Shown: piece after piece, positions 26,122 to 34,314 of the stretch
Numbering within the stretch: the first letter of the stretch is position 1
Layout of the letters: the number at the start of each line of letters is the position of its first letter
Assembly: GCF_013393185.1 (NCBI RefSeq)
Contig: NZ_QJQX01000042.1
Span: 62,001 to 126,000 of the forward strand
Reading direction: 5' to 3'
From: Sphingobium lactosutens
GTDB taxonomy: Bacteria; Pseudomonadota; Alphaproteobacteria; Sphingomonadales; Sphingomonadaceae
DNA: 64,000 bases
Position numbers and translations under genes: made by a program
The notes under the pieces: model-generated
Told to the model about the DNA's origin: nothing
Database searches by the model: none
The model's input: only the letters and a program-made list of their open reading frames with translations

Positions 26122-28281
26122 TCAGAATTCGACGCTCAGGTCGATGCCATAGGTGCGCGGTTCCCCGAACAGGGCGCCCGGCCGGCCGACATTGAATTGC
26201 ATGACATAATAATTCTTGTCGGTCAGGTTGCGACCCCACAGGCTGGCACGCACGCCCTTGATGCCGGGAATGTCCGCCAGCGTCAGGCGCGCGTTCAGCA
26301 GGCCATAGTCGCCGATGATATATTTGCCGCCACTGATGGTCGCATTGGTATATTTGTCGCTCTGGGCAGTATAGTTGAAATTGGCGCTCAGCCGACCGAC
26401 CGGCAGGCGCGGCAGGTCGTAGTTGAGGTCCAGCGCGATCGTGTGCCGGGGCGCGTTGGTGAAACGGTAATTGCCGGCGATATTCGCGCCGGTCGCGTCG
26501 ATGATCTCATCATAGCGCGCAAGCAGATAGCCATAATTGATCGATAGCCGAAGATCACGAGTGGGGGCCATCGTCAGGTCCATTTCCAGTCCCTTGACCG
26601 TGGCCTTGCCTGCGTTGAGCACGTCGGTCAGGCGGATGTTGGTCGGGTCCGACTGGACATTGACCTGAATGTCCGAATATTTGGAAATGAAGCCTGCGGC
26701 ATTAAAGCGCAGGCGATTGTCGAGCCATTGGCTCTTGATGCCCGCTTCATAGGACCAGAGCGTTTCCGGGCCGAAGCCTTCGTCGAATCGGGCGATGGAA
26801 CTCGCGCGAACATTATAGCCACCGCTTTTATAGCCCTTCACTGCCTTGGCGTAGAGATTGACGTCATCCGATGCGTCGAAGGCGATGATGAAACTCGGGC
26901 TGAAGTCGGTGAAATTGCGGCTTCCATCACCCAGACCGGGAACCGTGACGATCGGGCCGTTGTTGACTTGGGTCTGGCGAGCGAGTGTCGCTTCGCGCTT
27001 GTCCCAGCTCTGCCGCAGGCCGATCGTGACATGCAGCCGACGGTCGAGCGCTTCTGGCGTGAAGGTCGCCTGACCGAACAGGGCGTAGGATCGGTTGTCA
27101 ATCGTCGCTGTGGTGAAGCTCCGCGTCAGCGTCGGCGGGCTATAGCTGTTGCTGACATTGTCGCCGCTTTCGGAGAAATAATAGAAGCCCGCGACATATT
27201 GCAGTCGGCCGTCCAGCCCGTCGCCGACCAGTTGCAACTCCTCGCTCCACTGGTCCTGCTTCGCATGGCTGCTGTTCTTTTGCAGAGGGAACGGTCCGAT
27301 GGCGCCGGTTAAGTAATCCTGATTCTGGAAATTATCGAGCTTGCGATAGCCGGTGATCGACCGGACGGTAAACGCATCGCTGGCTTGCCATTCGGCGGTA
27401 AGGCTGTGCCCTTGCGCGGTGATGTCATTGGGAAGGACATCGCGCACCAGCGGGCTACCCGCTTTCGGCCGGTCGATGACCAGCGGGTGGAGCGGAGAGA
27501 AGGCGACATAGGTGGGCGTATCGTCGATGTCCGTGCGGTCATAGCTGTAACGCAGGCTCAGCCCATCCGAAGGCTGCCACAGCACATCGGCGCGCATCGC
27601 CTGCCGGTCTTCGTCGCCCCAACGCTTGATGCCGGTACCCGCGTTGCGAATGAACCCGTCCTGCTGCTGGTTCACATAGGATAGCCGCGCCGCGATGGTC
27701 TGGCCGATCGGGACATTGACCGCCGCCTTGAAGCGGCGATTATCGTAATTGCCCAGCGTCACCTGCCCCTTGAAGCCGAAATCGCCAAGATCGGGTTTGC
27801 GGGTGATGAAATTGATCGCGCCGCCGGTCGCATTGCGGCCGTAAAGCGTGCCCTGTGGCCCACGCAGAACCTCGATCCGGTCGAGATCGGCGACTTCCAT
27901 CGCCAGCCCCTGGCTGCGGGCGACATACACACCATCCATATAGACCGCGACGCCGCCATCCTGCGTGATCTGGTCGTCGGCCAGACCCACGCCGCGCATG
28001 AAGATCTGCGTCGTAGCTGCATTGTTCGGGAATGGCGTAAGTTGAAGATTGGGCACATTGGCGCGAAGGTCGGTAAGGCCATTGATGCCCTTGGTCTCCA
28101 GATCCCTGGCGCTGAACGCGGCGATCGAAATCGGCGTGTCCTGAAGCGATTCCTCGCGCTTCTGGGCGGTGACGACGATTTCCTCAATGGCGTCGCTCGC
28201 CCGGTCCTGCGCCAGCGCCGGTATCGCGGTAGCGACCATCAACACGGTGGCAGCAGCCCCGGACAATAGATGATTCGGCAT
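26122..28281 (-). CDS. TonB-dependent outer-membrane receptor 2
   Basis: 719 residues from ATG 28281 preceded by GGAGGATAT. The signal peptide MPNHLLSGAAATVLMVATAI ends at PALAQ. The plug contains EEIVVTAQKREESLQDTPIS and EVLRGPQGTLYGRNATGG, and the barrel ends in YGIDLSVEF with the terminal Phe needed for outer-membrane insertion. It is divergent from a TetR gene with a palindrome between them, so ligand-responsive repression is likely. Ligand not readable; a steroid or terpenoid is suggested by the locus. Confidence 0.93.
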   Translation of the reverse strand: MPNHLLSGAAATVLMVATAIPALAQDRASDAIEEIVVTAQKREESLQDTPISIAAFSARDLETKGINGLTDLRANVPNLQLTPFPNNAATTQIFMRGVGLADDQITQDGGVAVYMDGVYVARSQGLAMEVADLDRIEVLRGPQGTLYGRNATGGAINFITRKPDLGDFGFKGQVTLGNYDNRRFKAAVNVPIGQTIAARLSYVNQQQDGFIRNAGTGIKRWGDEDRQAMRADVLWQPSDGLSLRYSYDRTDIDDTPTYVAFSPLHPLVIDRPKAGSPLVRDVLPNDITAQGHSLTAEWQASDAFTVRSITGYRKLDNFQNQDYLTGAIGPFPLQKNSSHAKQDQWSEELQLVGDGLDGRLQYVAGFYYFSESGDNVSNSYSPPTLTRSFTTATIDNRSYALFGQATFTPEALDRRLHVTIGLRQSWDKREATLARQTQVNNGPIVTVPGLGDGSRNFTDFSPSFIIAFDASDDVNLYAKAVKGYKSGGYNVRASSIARFDEGFGPETLWSYEAGIKSQWLDNRLRFNAAGFISKYSDIQVNVQSDPTNIRLTDVLNAGKATVKGLEMDLTMAPTRDLRLSINYGYLLARYDEIIDATGANIAGNYRFTNAPRHTIALDLNYDLPRLPVGRLSANFNYTAQSDKYTNATISGGKYIIGDYGLLNARLTLADIPGIKGVRASLWGRNLTDKNYYVMQFNVGRPGALFGEPRTYGIDLSVEF

Positions 28282-28347
28282 ATATCCTCCCCAAAAATCA
28301 TGCACTTGCAGCCGCTGTACGGCTCTTTTCCTCAAATGCCCATAAAA

Positions 28348-28367
28348 TCTACCTACGAGTTAGTAGA
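28348..28367. promoter_or_regulatory. 20-base palindrome, probable TetR operator
   Basis: TCTACctACgaGTtaGTAGA, with seven of ten base pairs symmetrical, lies in the 172-base gap between receptor 2 (leftward) and the TetR gene (rightward). This is the usual position and size for a TetR-family operator controlling both genes. Confidence 0.55.
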
Positions 28368-28453
28368 ATTTCAAGAAGCAATATGTCATCTTTGATCAGG
28401 CATCATGCAATCGCCGTTGCATGAGCGGGAGAGCAGCGCATAAGAGCTGGATC

Positions 28454-29086
28454 ATGAGTGCAACTAGACCGCCGACACGCCAGGCCAGAGGTGATGCGAC
28501 CCGTCGCCAGATATTGGATGTCGCGGAGCGTATTTTTGCCGACATCGGCTATGCGGCGGCCCGGCTGGACCATGTTGCCGAAGCGGTCGGTATCCGCCGT
28601 CCCTCTATTCTCTATTATTTCTCCGGCAAGCAGCCGCTTTACGATGAGGTGGAGGCAGATATTTTCGCGTCCATGCACGAGTTCGTCATGAAGCGCATGG
28701 AAGGGGTGAGCGAACCGATGACCCGGCTGCTGGCGTTACTCGACGCTTGGCTCGATTTCCTTGTCGGCCGTCCCACCGCCGCGCGTATCATCCAGCGGCT
28801 CATCGCGGATTCGGCAGCCTATGGCGACAATCCTGTGCGCTTCTCCGAAACCGCCTTGCAGGATATCGAGGATGTCGTGACGGCTGGTGTCATGAGCGGG
28901 CAGTTTCAGCCTGTGTCGGCCATGGTGCTCCTGAACACCGTAGCAGGGGGTGCGCTGTTGTATGTCTGCAATGCGCATCAACTGGGGCCGGCCCGCTCCT
29001 ATGATCCGGCGGCGCCCGAACAACTTGCTGAGTTCCGGACCATGATCCACCGGCTTGCCAGAGCAGCAGTTACCCCCGATCGCTGA
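28454..29086 (+). CDS. TetR/AcrR family transcriptional regulator
   Basis: About 210 residues (ATG 28454; ATG 28421 would add 11). The N-terminal HTH reads RRQILDVAERIFADIGYAA followed by HVAEAVGIRRPSILYYFSGK, the standard TetR recognition region. The C-terminal ligand domain is helical (MTRLLALLDAWLDFLVGR). It faces receptor gene 2 across a palindrome and probably represses it until a steroid-like ligand binds. It ends five bases before the convergent AraC gene. Confidence 0.88.
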   Translation: MSATRPPTRQARGDATRRQILDVAERIFADIGYAAARLDHVAEAVGIRRPSILYYFSGKQPLYDEVEADIFASMHEFVMKRMEGVSEPMTRLLALLDAWLDFLVGRPTAARIIQRLIADSAAYGDNPVRFSETALQDIEDVVTAGVMSGQFQPVSAMVLLNTVAGGALLYVCNAHQLGPARSYDPAAPEQLAEFRTMIHRLARAAVTPDR

Positions 29087-29091
29087 TCGCT

Positions 29092-30174
29092 CTATTTGAC
29101 CCCGTCGATGCGGTTTGCCGCCCGCCATGCCGTGGGTGACTGGCCGGTCCACTGGTGGAAGGCGCGGCGAAATGCGCCAGTGTCGCTGAACTGCGCGCGC
29201 CGTCCTACTTCGCTGACGGTCAGGCGCGGATCTGCCAGCAATCGCATTGCCAGTTGCTGTCTCGCACAGACCTTGATCTGGGCAAGCGATGTATTTTCCG
29301 ATGCCAGCCTGCGTTTGAGGGTCGCCACACTGATGCTGAACCGCCGGGCCAGATCGGCGGCGGTCAATGGCGGCTCGCCGCTGGCGAGCATAGCGCCGAG
29401 CAGGCGAGCGATGCGCTCCGAAAGCGGGGCCTCCTTCGATTGGGGCTCTTCGACATCGAATGGAAAATGTTCCAGCAGGCTTTCCAGTTCATGGTGGCTG
29501 CGGATCACCGGCCGGTCGAGATAGGTGGCCGGGAAGCGGAAACTATTCTCGGTCGCGCCATGGCGGATCGGGCAAGGCATCAGATGAGCGATGGTGCGCA
29601 TGTCCAGCAGCGGCGGATAACGCATGGCTGCTCCCAGCAGCGGCAATTCCTCCCCGATCAGCCAGCCATATAGCCGGGCATAAGTCGACAGGCCGGTAAG
29701 GTCGGACAGATAGGCACAGGCATTGCGCACCTTGCGCTGCACCGGCATGTCCAACCGCGCGACGCCCTCATCGACCTTGAGAATGAGGCGTCCAAGCCGT
29801 GGCGAGAGCAGCATCGCAAAAAGATCCATCCGATCGATCACGTCGCGCAGCGTCTGACAAGTGATGAGGCATTGGCACATCAGGTCGAAACCGGATTTCG
29901 TCAGCGGATCGCGCCCCTCCTGTCGAGCGGCATGTTCGTCGAGCAGCAAGGTGCAATGGGCATAGAGGCGCGTAAAGTCGTCATGGGAAAGCATGTGATC
30001 ATCCTGTCCCGGTGCGGTCAGCAATGTCGCGTGCCTGGTCAGGCCGGCGGCCTGGAGCAGTGCCAGTGGGTCCTCTCCAAACTGATCGACCAGCCGCAGA
30101 AGATCGCGCGCGATCATGATCGATACTTGGCCGGGCGCGGGGCGGGAGAGATGCTTGTTGAGCCTTTTTGTCAT
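29092..30174 (-). CDS. AraC family transcriptional regulator (arabinose-binding-like N-domain)
   Basis: 360 residues. The N-terminal half matches the Arabinose_bd type domain found in OruR/ArgR-like activators (LLRLVDQFGEDPLALLQAAGL). The C-terminal pair of HTHs reads LTAADLARRFSISVATLKRR and LTVSEVGRRAQFSDTGAFRRA then FHQWTGQSPTAWR. It is divergent from the KstD-like flavoprotein gene, so it may activate that gene in response to a steroid intermediate. Confidence 0.9.
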   Translation of the reverse strand: MTKRLNKHLSRPAPGQVSIMIARDLLRLVDQFGEDPLALLQAAGLTRHATLLTAPGQDDHMLSHDDFTRLYAHCTLLLDEHAARQEGRDPLTKSGFDLMCQCLITCQTLRDVIDRMDLFAMLLSPRLGRLILKVDEGVARLDMPVQRKVRNACAYLSDLTGLSTYARLYGWLIGEELPLLGAAMRYPPLLDMRTIAHLMPCPIRHGATENSFRFPATYLDRPVIRSHHELESLLEHFPFDVEEPQSKEAPLSERIARLLGAMLASGEPPLTAADLARRFSISVATLKRRLASENTSLAQIKVCARQQLAMRLLADPRLTVSEVGRRAQFSDTGAFRRAFHQWTGQSPTAWRAANRIDGVK

Positions 30175-30308
30175 GACCTTTGCGCTAATCCGGCATTTTC
30201 AGTGCTGCGCCAATAGGGAAAGAAGAGATAAGAGTCGGCCGATAGCATCGAAGTCAGGCAGGACGACGGGACGCGATAGTCCTGGCAAACATCGAAAAGG
30301 ACATTCGC

Positions 30309-31772
30309 GTGACGGACATATCATTGCATCGGCCCTTTCCTGCCGATCGAGTCGCGCAATGGGATTTCGAGACAGACGTCGCGGTGATCGGTTTCGGCGC
30401 GGCGGGTGCCTGTGCGGCAATCGAGGCGGCGCAGGGTGGCGCTCAGGTCATGATGTTCGAACGCGGATCGGGCAGTGGAGGCGCGTCGGCGCTGTCAGGC
30501 GGCGAAATCTATATCGGCGGTGGCGGCGGCACGGATGCGCAGCGCGCCGCGGGGTTCGAGGATTCCACTGAGGACATGGCCGCATATCTGAAGGAAGCGG
30601 GTGGTCCTTGCGCGGACGAAGCGAAATGCGACGTCTATGCTCGCGAGTCTCTCAACCATTATGCTTGGCTCAAGGCGCAGGGTGTACCCTATCGCGGCAA
30701 TTTCCTGCCGGGCAAGCATATCGAGCCGATCGACGATTCAACTCTGATCTGGTCCGGGAGCGAAGCGGCCTATCCCTTTTGCGAGATCGCTCGGCCCGCC
30801 CCGCGCGGCCATGTGATCCAGCACATAGGCTGGGGCGGAGGCCGTCCGCTTGTAGACTTGCTGGAGGCGCGCGCGCGTGATCTGGGTGTTCAAATCGTTT
30901 CCGATGCCCGCGCCGTGGCGCTGGTGCGCGATGGCGATCGGATCATAGGTGCGGTGCTGCGCATCGATAATGCCGACCATTTCGTAAGAGCGGTGAAAGG
31001 CGTGATCCTGTGCACCGGCGGCTTCGTCATGAATGAAGCGATGCGGCGTCGTTATTGCCCCGACACCTTCCGCATTAACAGCCCAATCGGCGACCAGGAT
31101 GACGGGTCGGGCATTGAACTGGGCATGGGTGCGGGTGGAGACGCGATCCATATGGAGCAATTCTTCACTACCTGCCCATGGACGATGCCTCAGTCCCACG
31201 CCTTTGGCGTGTTCGTCAATCAGTCCGGCCAGCGCTTCATCAATGAGGATTGCTATCATGGCCGGGTCAGCCGACACGCAATCGATCAATTGGGTGACCG
31301 GGTCTATCTGTTGCTCGATAATGCGCATTTCTCGCAGCCGCTCGATATGGCGGGTATCGGCGTTGCCGGGACCGGCGATAGCTGGACCGAAGTGGAGCAG
31401 GAACTGGGAATGCCCATGGGTACGCTCAGCAATACTATGGCTTTCTACAATGCGCATGCCCATGAAGGGTGCGATCCGTTATTCGGCAAGCGACCGCCAA
31501 TTTTGACGCCGCTGGATCAAGGTCCGTTCATCGCCTTGGAACTGCATTTCCAGAACAGCTATTTCAGTTTCTTCACATTGGGGGGGCTGCGCACTTCGAT
31601 CGATGGGGAAGTGCTCGATCGGGCGGGCGTGCCGGTTCCCGGCCTTTTCGCGGCGGGGCGCTGCACGTCTGGTTTGCCAGCCTGGGGCCATGGCTATAGT
31701 TCGGGATTAAGTCTTGCCGATTGCACCTTTTTCGGCCGCCGGGCGGGTCGCAGAGCAGCGTTGGCCGGATAA
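30309..31772 (+). CDS. KstD-like FAD-dependent 3-ketosteroid dehydrogenase family protein
   Basis: 487 residues from GTG 30309 (AAAAGGA upstream). FAD-binding VIGFGAAGACAAIEAA (Gly28/30/33), SGGEIYIGGG and the C-terminal FAD clamp AAGRCTSGLPAWGHGYSSGL are as in the fumarate reductase/KstD family, at a length near 3-ketosteroid dehydrogenases. It adjoins an SDR and a BaiE-like dehydratase. A 5beta-Delta4-ketosteroid dehydrogenase, as known from sphingomonad bile-salt degradation, or a Delta1 enzyme are both possible; sequence alone does not decide. Confidence 0.82.
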   Translation: MTDISLHRPFPADRVAQWDFETDVAVIGFGAAGACAAIEAAQGGAQVMMFERGSGSGGASALSGGEIYIGGGGGTDAQRAAGFEDSTEDMAAYLKEAGGPCADEAKCDVYARESLNHYAWLKAQGVPYRGNFLPGKHIEPIDDSTLIWSGSEAAYPFCEIARPAPRGHVIQHIGWGGGRPLVDLLEARARDLGVQIVSDARAVALVRDGDRIIGAVLRIDNADHFVRAVKGVILCTGGFVMNEAMRRRYCPDTFRINSPIGDQDDGSGIELGMGAGGDAIHMEQFFTTCPWTMPQSHAFGVFVNQSGQRFINEDCYHGRVSRHAIDQLGDRVYLLLDNAHFSQPLDMAGIGVAGTGDSWTEVEQELGMPMGTLSNTMAFYNAHAHEGCDPLFGKRPPILTPLDQGPFIALELHFQNSYFSFFTLGGLRTSIDGEVLDRAGVPVPGLFAAGRCTSGLPAWGHGYSSGLSLADCTFFGRRAGRRAALAG

Positions 31773-31835
31773 GGCAGCCCATTTTTTTACGTCCAACTCC
31801 CGTTTACAAGGGAATGAGATGAAATTGTTTATTAA

Positions 31836-31906
31836 AAACGCAAATATGATATTTATTGCAAAATAAATATCTATATGCGTATAAAATCCATAAAAATAAT
31901 GCATAA
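31836..31906. promoter_or_regulatory. AT-rich promoter region with ATATGCGTA box
   Basis: Within a 198-base gap upstream of the SDR/dehydratase operon lies ATATGCGTA at 31873-31881, flanked by related ACGCAAATATG (31838) and ATGCATAA (31899). This fits the window-wide box set. A small MRIKSIKIMH-like extension upstream of the SDR is probably untranslated. Confidence 0.5.
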
Positions 31907-31970
31907 TATGGGTTCCAAGCTGGAGTTGAATGCATCGGAGCCCCGGCAGCAGGCAAAGAGGATAGCACGG

Positions 31971-32735
31971 GTGACAGAGGTGAAGGTCGCAATCGTTACG
32001 GGCGGTACGCGGGGTATCGGTGCGGCGATCGCGCGCCATTTGCTGACGAACGGCTATACTGTCGTCATTTGCGGGCGCACACCGCCTGCGGCGGCAATCG
32101 CGATCGACGGGAAGGAGGCCGAGTTTGACGCCTGCGACATCAGGGAGCCGGCCGCCGTCACAGCCTGGGTCGACGCCGTGGTTGCGCGCCATGGCCGGCT
32201 GGACCTTGTGGTCAACAATGCCGGTGGTTCTCCGCAGGCCGATGCCGCGACCGCAAGCCCGCGCTTTTCCGAGCGCATTCTGCAACTGAACCTGCTGGCG
32301 CCGCTGCATGTTTCGCAGGCGGCCTATCCGCACTTGCGCGCAGTCCATGGTTCCATCGTCAATGTCGCAAGCGTGTCTGCCGTCCGTCCGTCGCCCGATA
32401 CGGCGATCTATGGCGCGGCCAAGGCGGGTTTGGTCAGCCTGACGACCAGCTTGGCGCAGGAATGGGGGCCTCAGGTTCGCGTTAACGCCATCATTGTCGG
32501 CCTGATCGAGACGGAGCAGTCCGAATTCACCTATGGCAGCTATGATGCGCAGCAACGTATCTCCGCCTCTCTGCCGCTTGGTCGAATGGGGCGTGGTCAG
32601 GATATTGCGGAAGCCGTTCTGTTCCTGGCATCGCCGGGTGCAGCCTATATCAGCGGCGCCCGGCTTGAAGTCCATGGCGGTGGCGAACGCCCTCTGTTCC
32701 TGGAAATCGTCAAGCAGGAAGCACAGGGCCAGTGA
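31971..32735 (+). CDS. short-chain dehydrogenase/reductase
   Basis: 254 residues from GTG 31971 (AAAGAGGA upstream). TGGTRGIGAAIARHL, NNAGGSPQ, Ser in NVASVSAVRPS and Tyr/Lys in YGAAKAGLVS are intact. It opens a three-gene operon with the BaiE-like dehydratase and another SDR, immediately after the KstD-like gene. A 3- or 7-hydroxysteroid dehydrogenase preparing substrate for the dehydratase is a reasonable inference. Confidence 0.88.
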   Translation: MTEVKVAIVTGGTRGIGAAIARHLLTNGYTVVICGRTPPAAAIAIDGKEAEFDACDIREPAAVTAWVDAVVARHGRLDLVVNNAGGSPQADAATASPRFSERILQLNLLAPLHVSQAAYPHLRAVHGSIVNVASVSAVRPSPDTAIYGAAKAGLVSLTTSLAQEWGPQVRVNAIIVGLIETEQSEFTYGSYDAQQRISASLPLGRMGRGQDIAEAVLFLASPGAAYISGARLEVHGGGERPLFLEIVKQEAQGQ

Positions 32736-32798
32736 GGGGCAAAAGGCATGGGCCTCCATACCCGACCAAGCCTCGATCATTTGCCAAAGGAGAAAAGG

Positions 32799-33317
32799 AT
32801 GTCGTTCAGTCTGGAACAGCTCGCAGAGCGAGTCGTGGCGTTGGAAGACAAGGACGCCATTCGCCAGTTGAAGGGACGCTATCTGCGCGCCTGCGATCTC
32901 AAGCTGGTAGAGGAGGTGCGCGCCTGCTTCCTTCCAGACGCAGTACGGATCGCCTATCAGAATTTCCCCCTGTTCACCCATCGCGACGATTTCGTGCGGG
33001 TGTTCGAGGAGATGGCTTGTCAGGGCGGCGTCTTTGACCTGCACCATGCCGCGAATGCGCAAATCACCCTGAATGGCGCGGATGAAGCACATGGACTGTG
33101 GTCGCTCAATTTCCGCACCATTTTGCTCGCGACCAGATCGGTGACGCGCCTAGCGGTGGAATATGACGATGTCTATCGTAAGCGGGACGGACGTTGGTGG
33201 ATCGCTGAAACGGCTAGCCGCATCACATCCTGTCTGGCGGAAGAGATCGGCGATGATGGCGTATCGCGCTATACTGTCTGGGGCGAAATTCCGCCCATGC
33301 CCGCGGACGTCGCCTGA
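32799..33317 (+). CDS. BaiE/Hsh2-like 7alpha-hydroxysteroid dehydratase candidate
   Basis: 172 residues, SnoaL-like fold, started at ATG 32799 behind AAAGGAGAAAAGG. The N-terminus RVVALEDKDAIRQLKGRYLR aligns by eye with BaiE (I recall EKELQEMKDIEAIKELKGKY). Tyr28, Asp33 and His82/His83 fall at the places of the BaiE residues Tyr30, Asp35 and His83. BaiE and sphingomonad Hsh2 remove the 7alpha-hydroxyl of 3-keto-Delta4 bile acids to give Delta4,6 dienes. Neighbours (KstD-like flavoprotein, two SDRs) fit this. Identity with Hsh2 is inferred, not shown. Confidence 0.78.
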   Translation: MSFSLEQLAERVVALEDKDAIRQLKGRYLRACDLKLVEEVRACFLPDAVRIAYQNFPLFTHRDDFVRVFEEMACQGGVFDLHHAANAQITLNGADEAHGLWSLNFRTILLATRSVTRLAVEYDDVYRKRDGRWWIAETASRITSCLAEEIGDDGVSRYTVWGEIPPMPADVA

Positions 33318-33341
33318 CCTGGCAAAAAACAGGAGAATGAG

Positions 33342-34097
33342 ATGATCGACTATCGCCTTCAGGGCAGGGTCGCGCTGGTCACGGGCGCGGGGGGCGGGAT
33401 CGGCCGGGCGGCTGCGCTGGCCTTTGCGCGATCGGGGGCCGCCGTACTGGTAAGCGATGTGAATGACGAGGGGGGTCGTGAAACCGTCGCCCTGATTGAA
33501 GCGGAAGGCGGGGAAGCTACCTTTCAGCACTGCGACGTCAGTGAAGGGATGGAGGTGAAGGCGATGGTCGCTGCGGCGGTTGAACGGTTCGGTCGTCTCG
33601 ACTGCGCCTTCAATAATGCCGGGATCACCAATCTGGCGGCAAGCGAATATGACGACGCGGTGTGGCAGCGGGCTATCGGTATCAACCTGAGCGGTGTGAT
33701 GATGTGTATGCGCGAGGAAGCCGAAGTCATGCTGAAACAAGGTGGAGGCGCCATCGTCAATACCGCATCGATCAACGGCATTGTCGGCAATCCCAGCCAG
33801 CCGGCCTATGTCGCCACCAAGCATGGCGTGGTGGGACTCACCCGCCATGGGGCTCTGCGCTGGGCCAAGGCAGGGATCCGGGTTAATGCGGTCTGCCCGG
33901 GCGTGATCGTCACGCCCATGACCGCACCGCTGGTCGCCAATGATGACATGCGGCAAGTACTCGATTCCATGACGCCCATGGGCCGTATGGGCCAAGCGGA
34001 GGAGATTGCCGAGGCGGTGGTTTGGCTCTGTTCCGATGCCGCCAGCTTCGTGACCGGGCATCCGATGGTCATAGACGGCGGCGCGACCGCCATCTGA
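33342..34097 (+). CDS. short-chain dehydrogenase/reductase
   Basis: 251 residues with AGGAG upstream of ATG 33342. TGAGGGIGRAAALAF, Asp in VLVSDVNDEGG, NNAGITN, Ser in NTASINGIVG, Tyr/Lys in YVATKHGVVG and CPGVIVTPM are textbook SDR. Third gene of the SDR-dehydratase-SDR operon, closed by a strong hairpin. Likely a hydroxysteroid dehydrogenase. Confidence 0.9.
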   Translation: MIDYRLQGRVALVTGAGGGIGRAAALAFARSGAAVLVSDVNDEGGRETVALIEAEGGEATFQHCDVSEGMEVKAMVAAAVERFGRLDCAFNNAGITNLAASEYDDAVWQRAIGINLSGVMMCMREEAEVMLKQGGGAIVNTASINGIVGNPSQPAYVATKHGVVGLTRHGALRWAKAGIRVNAVCPGVIVTPMTAPLVANDDMRQVLDSMTPMGRMGQAEEIAEAVVWLCSDAASFVTGHPMVIDGGATAI

Positions 34098-34100
34098 GGC

Positions 34101-34138
34101 AGGAAGCAAGGCGGGCCGTCATGTCCGCCTTGCTTCCT
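34101..34138 (+). terminator. strong terminator hairpin after the dehydratase operon
   Basis: A perfect 14-base stem, AGGAAGCAAGGCGG (34101-34114) with its complement at 34125-34138, and a ten-base loop. It begins four bases after the SDR stop. Confidence 0.75.
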
Positions 34139-34251
34139 ATGTACATCATGGCCCGATGATGGAGCGCCATGCTCCACCGGAATCATTGCATGCAGCGCTC
34201 CTGGCAGCGCATTTTTTTGTGTCTGCAATTCAGAGGGTGGCGACACGAAAT

Positions 34252-34279
34252 TGCCCCGCCATCCTGGGAAGGCGGGGCA
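34252..34279 (-). terminator. terminator hairpin for receptor 3
   Basis: A perfect nine-base stem TGCCCCGCC (34252-34260) with GGCGGGGCA (34271-34279), followed on the minus strand by ATTTCG. It lies 36 bases beyond the stop of the leftward receptor gene. The rest of 34139-34314 shows nothing recognisable. Confidence 0.65.
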
Positions 34280-34314
34280 CATTCTGATGTCGAGAAGGAC
34301 GTAGCGGATCTATC

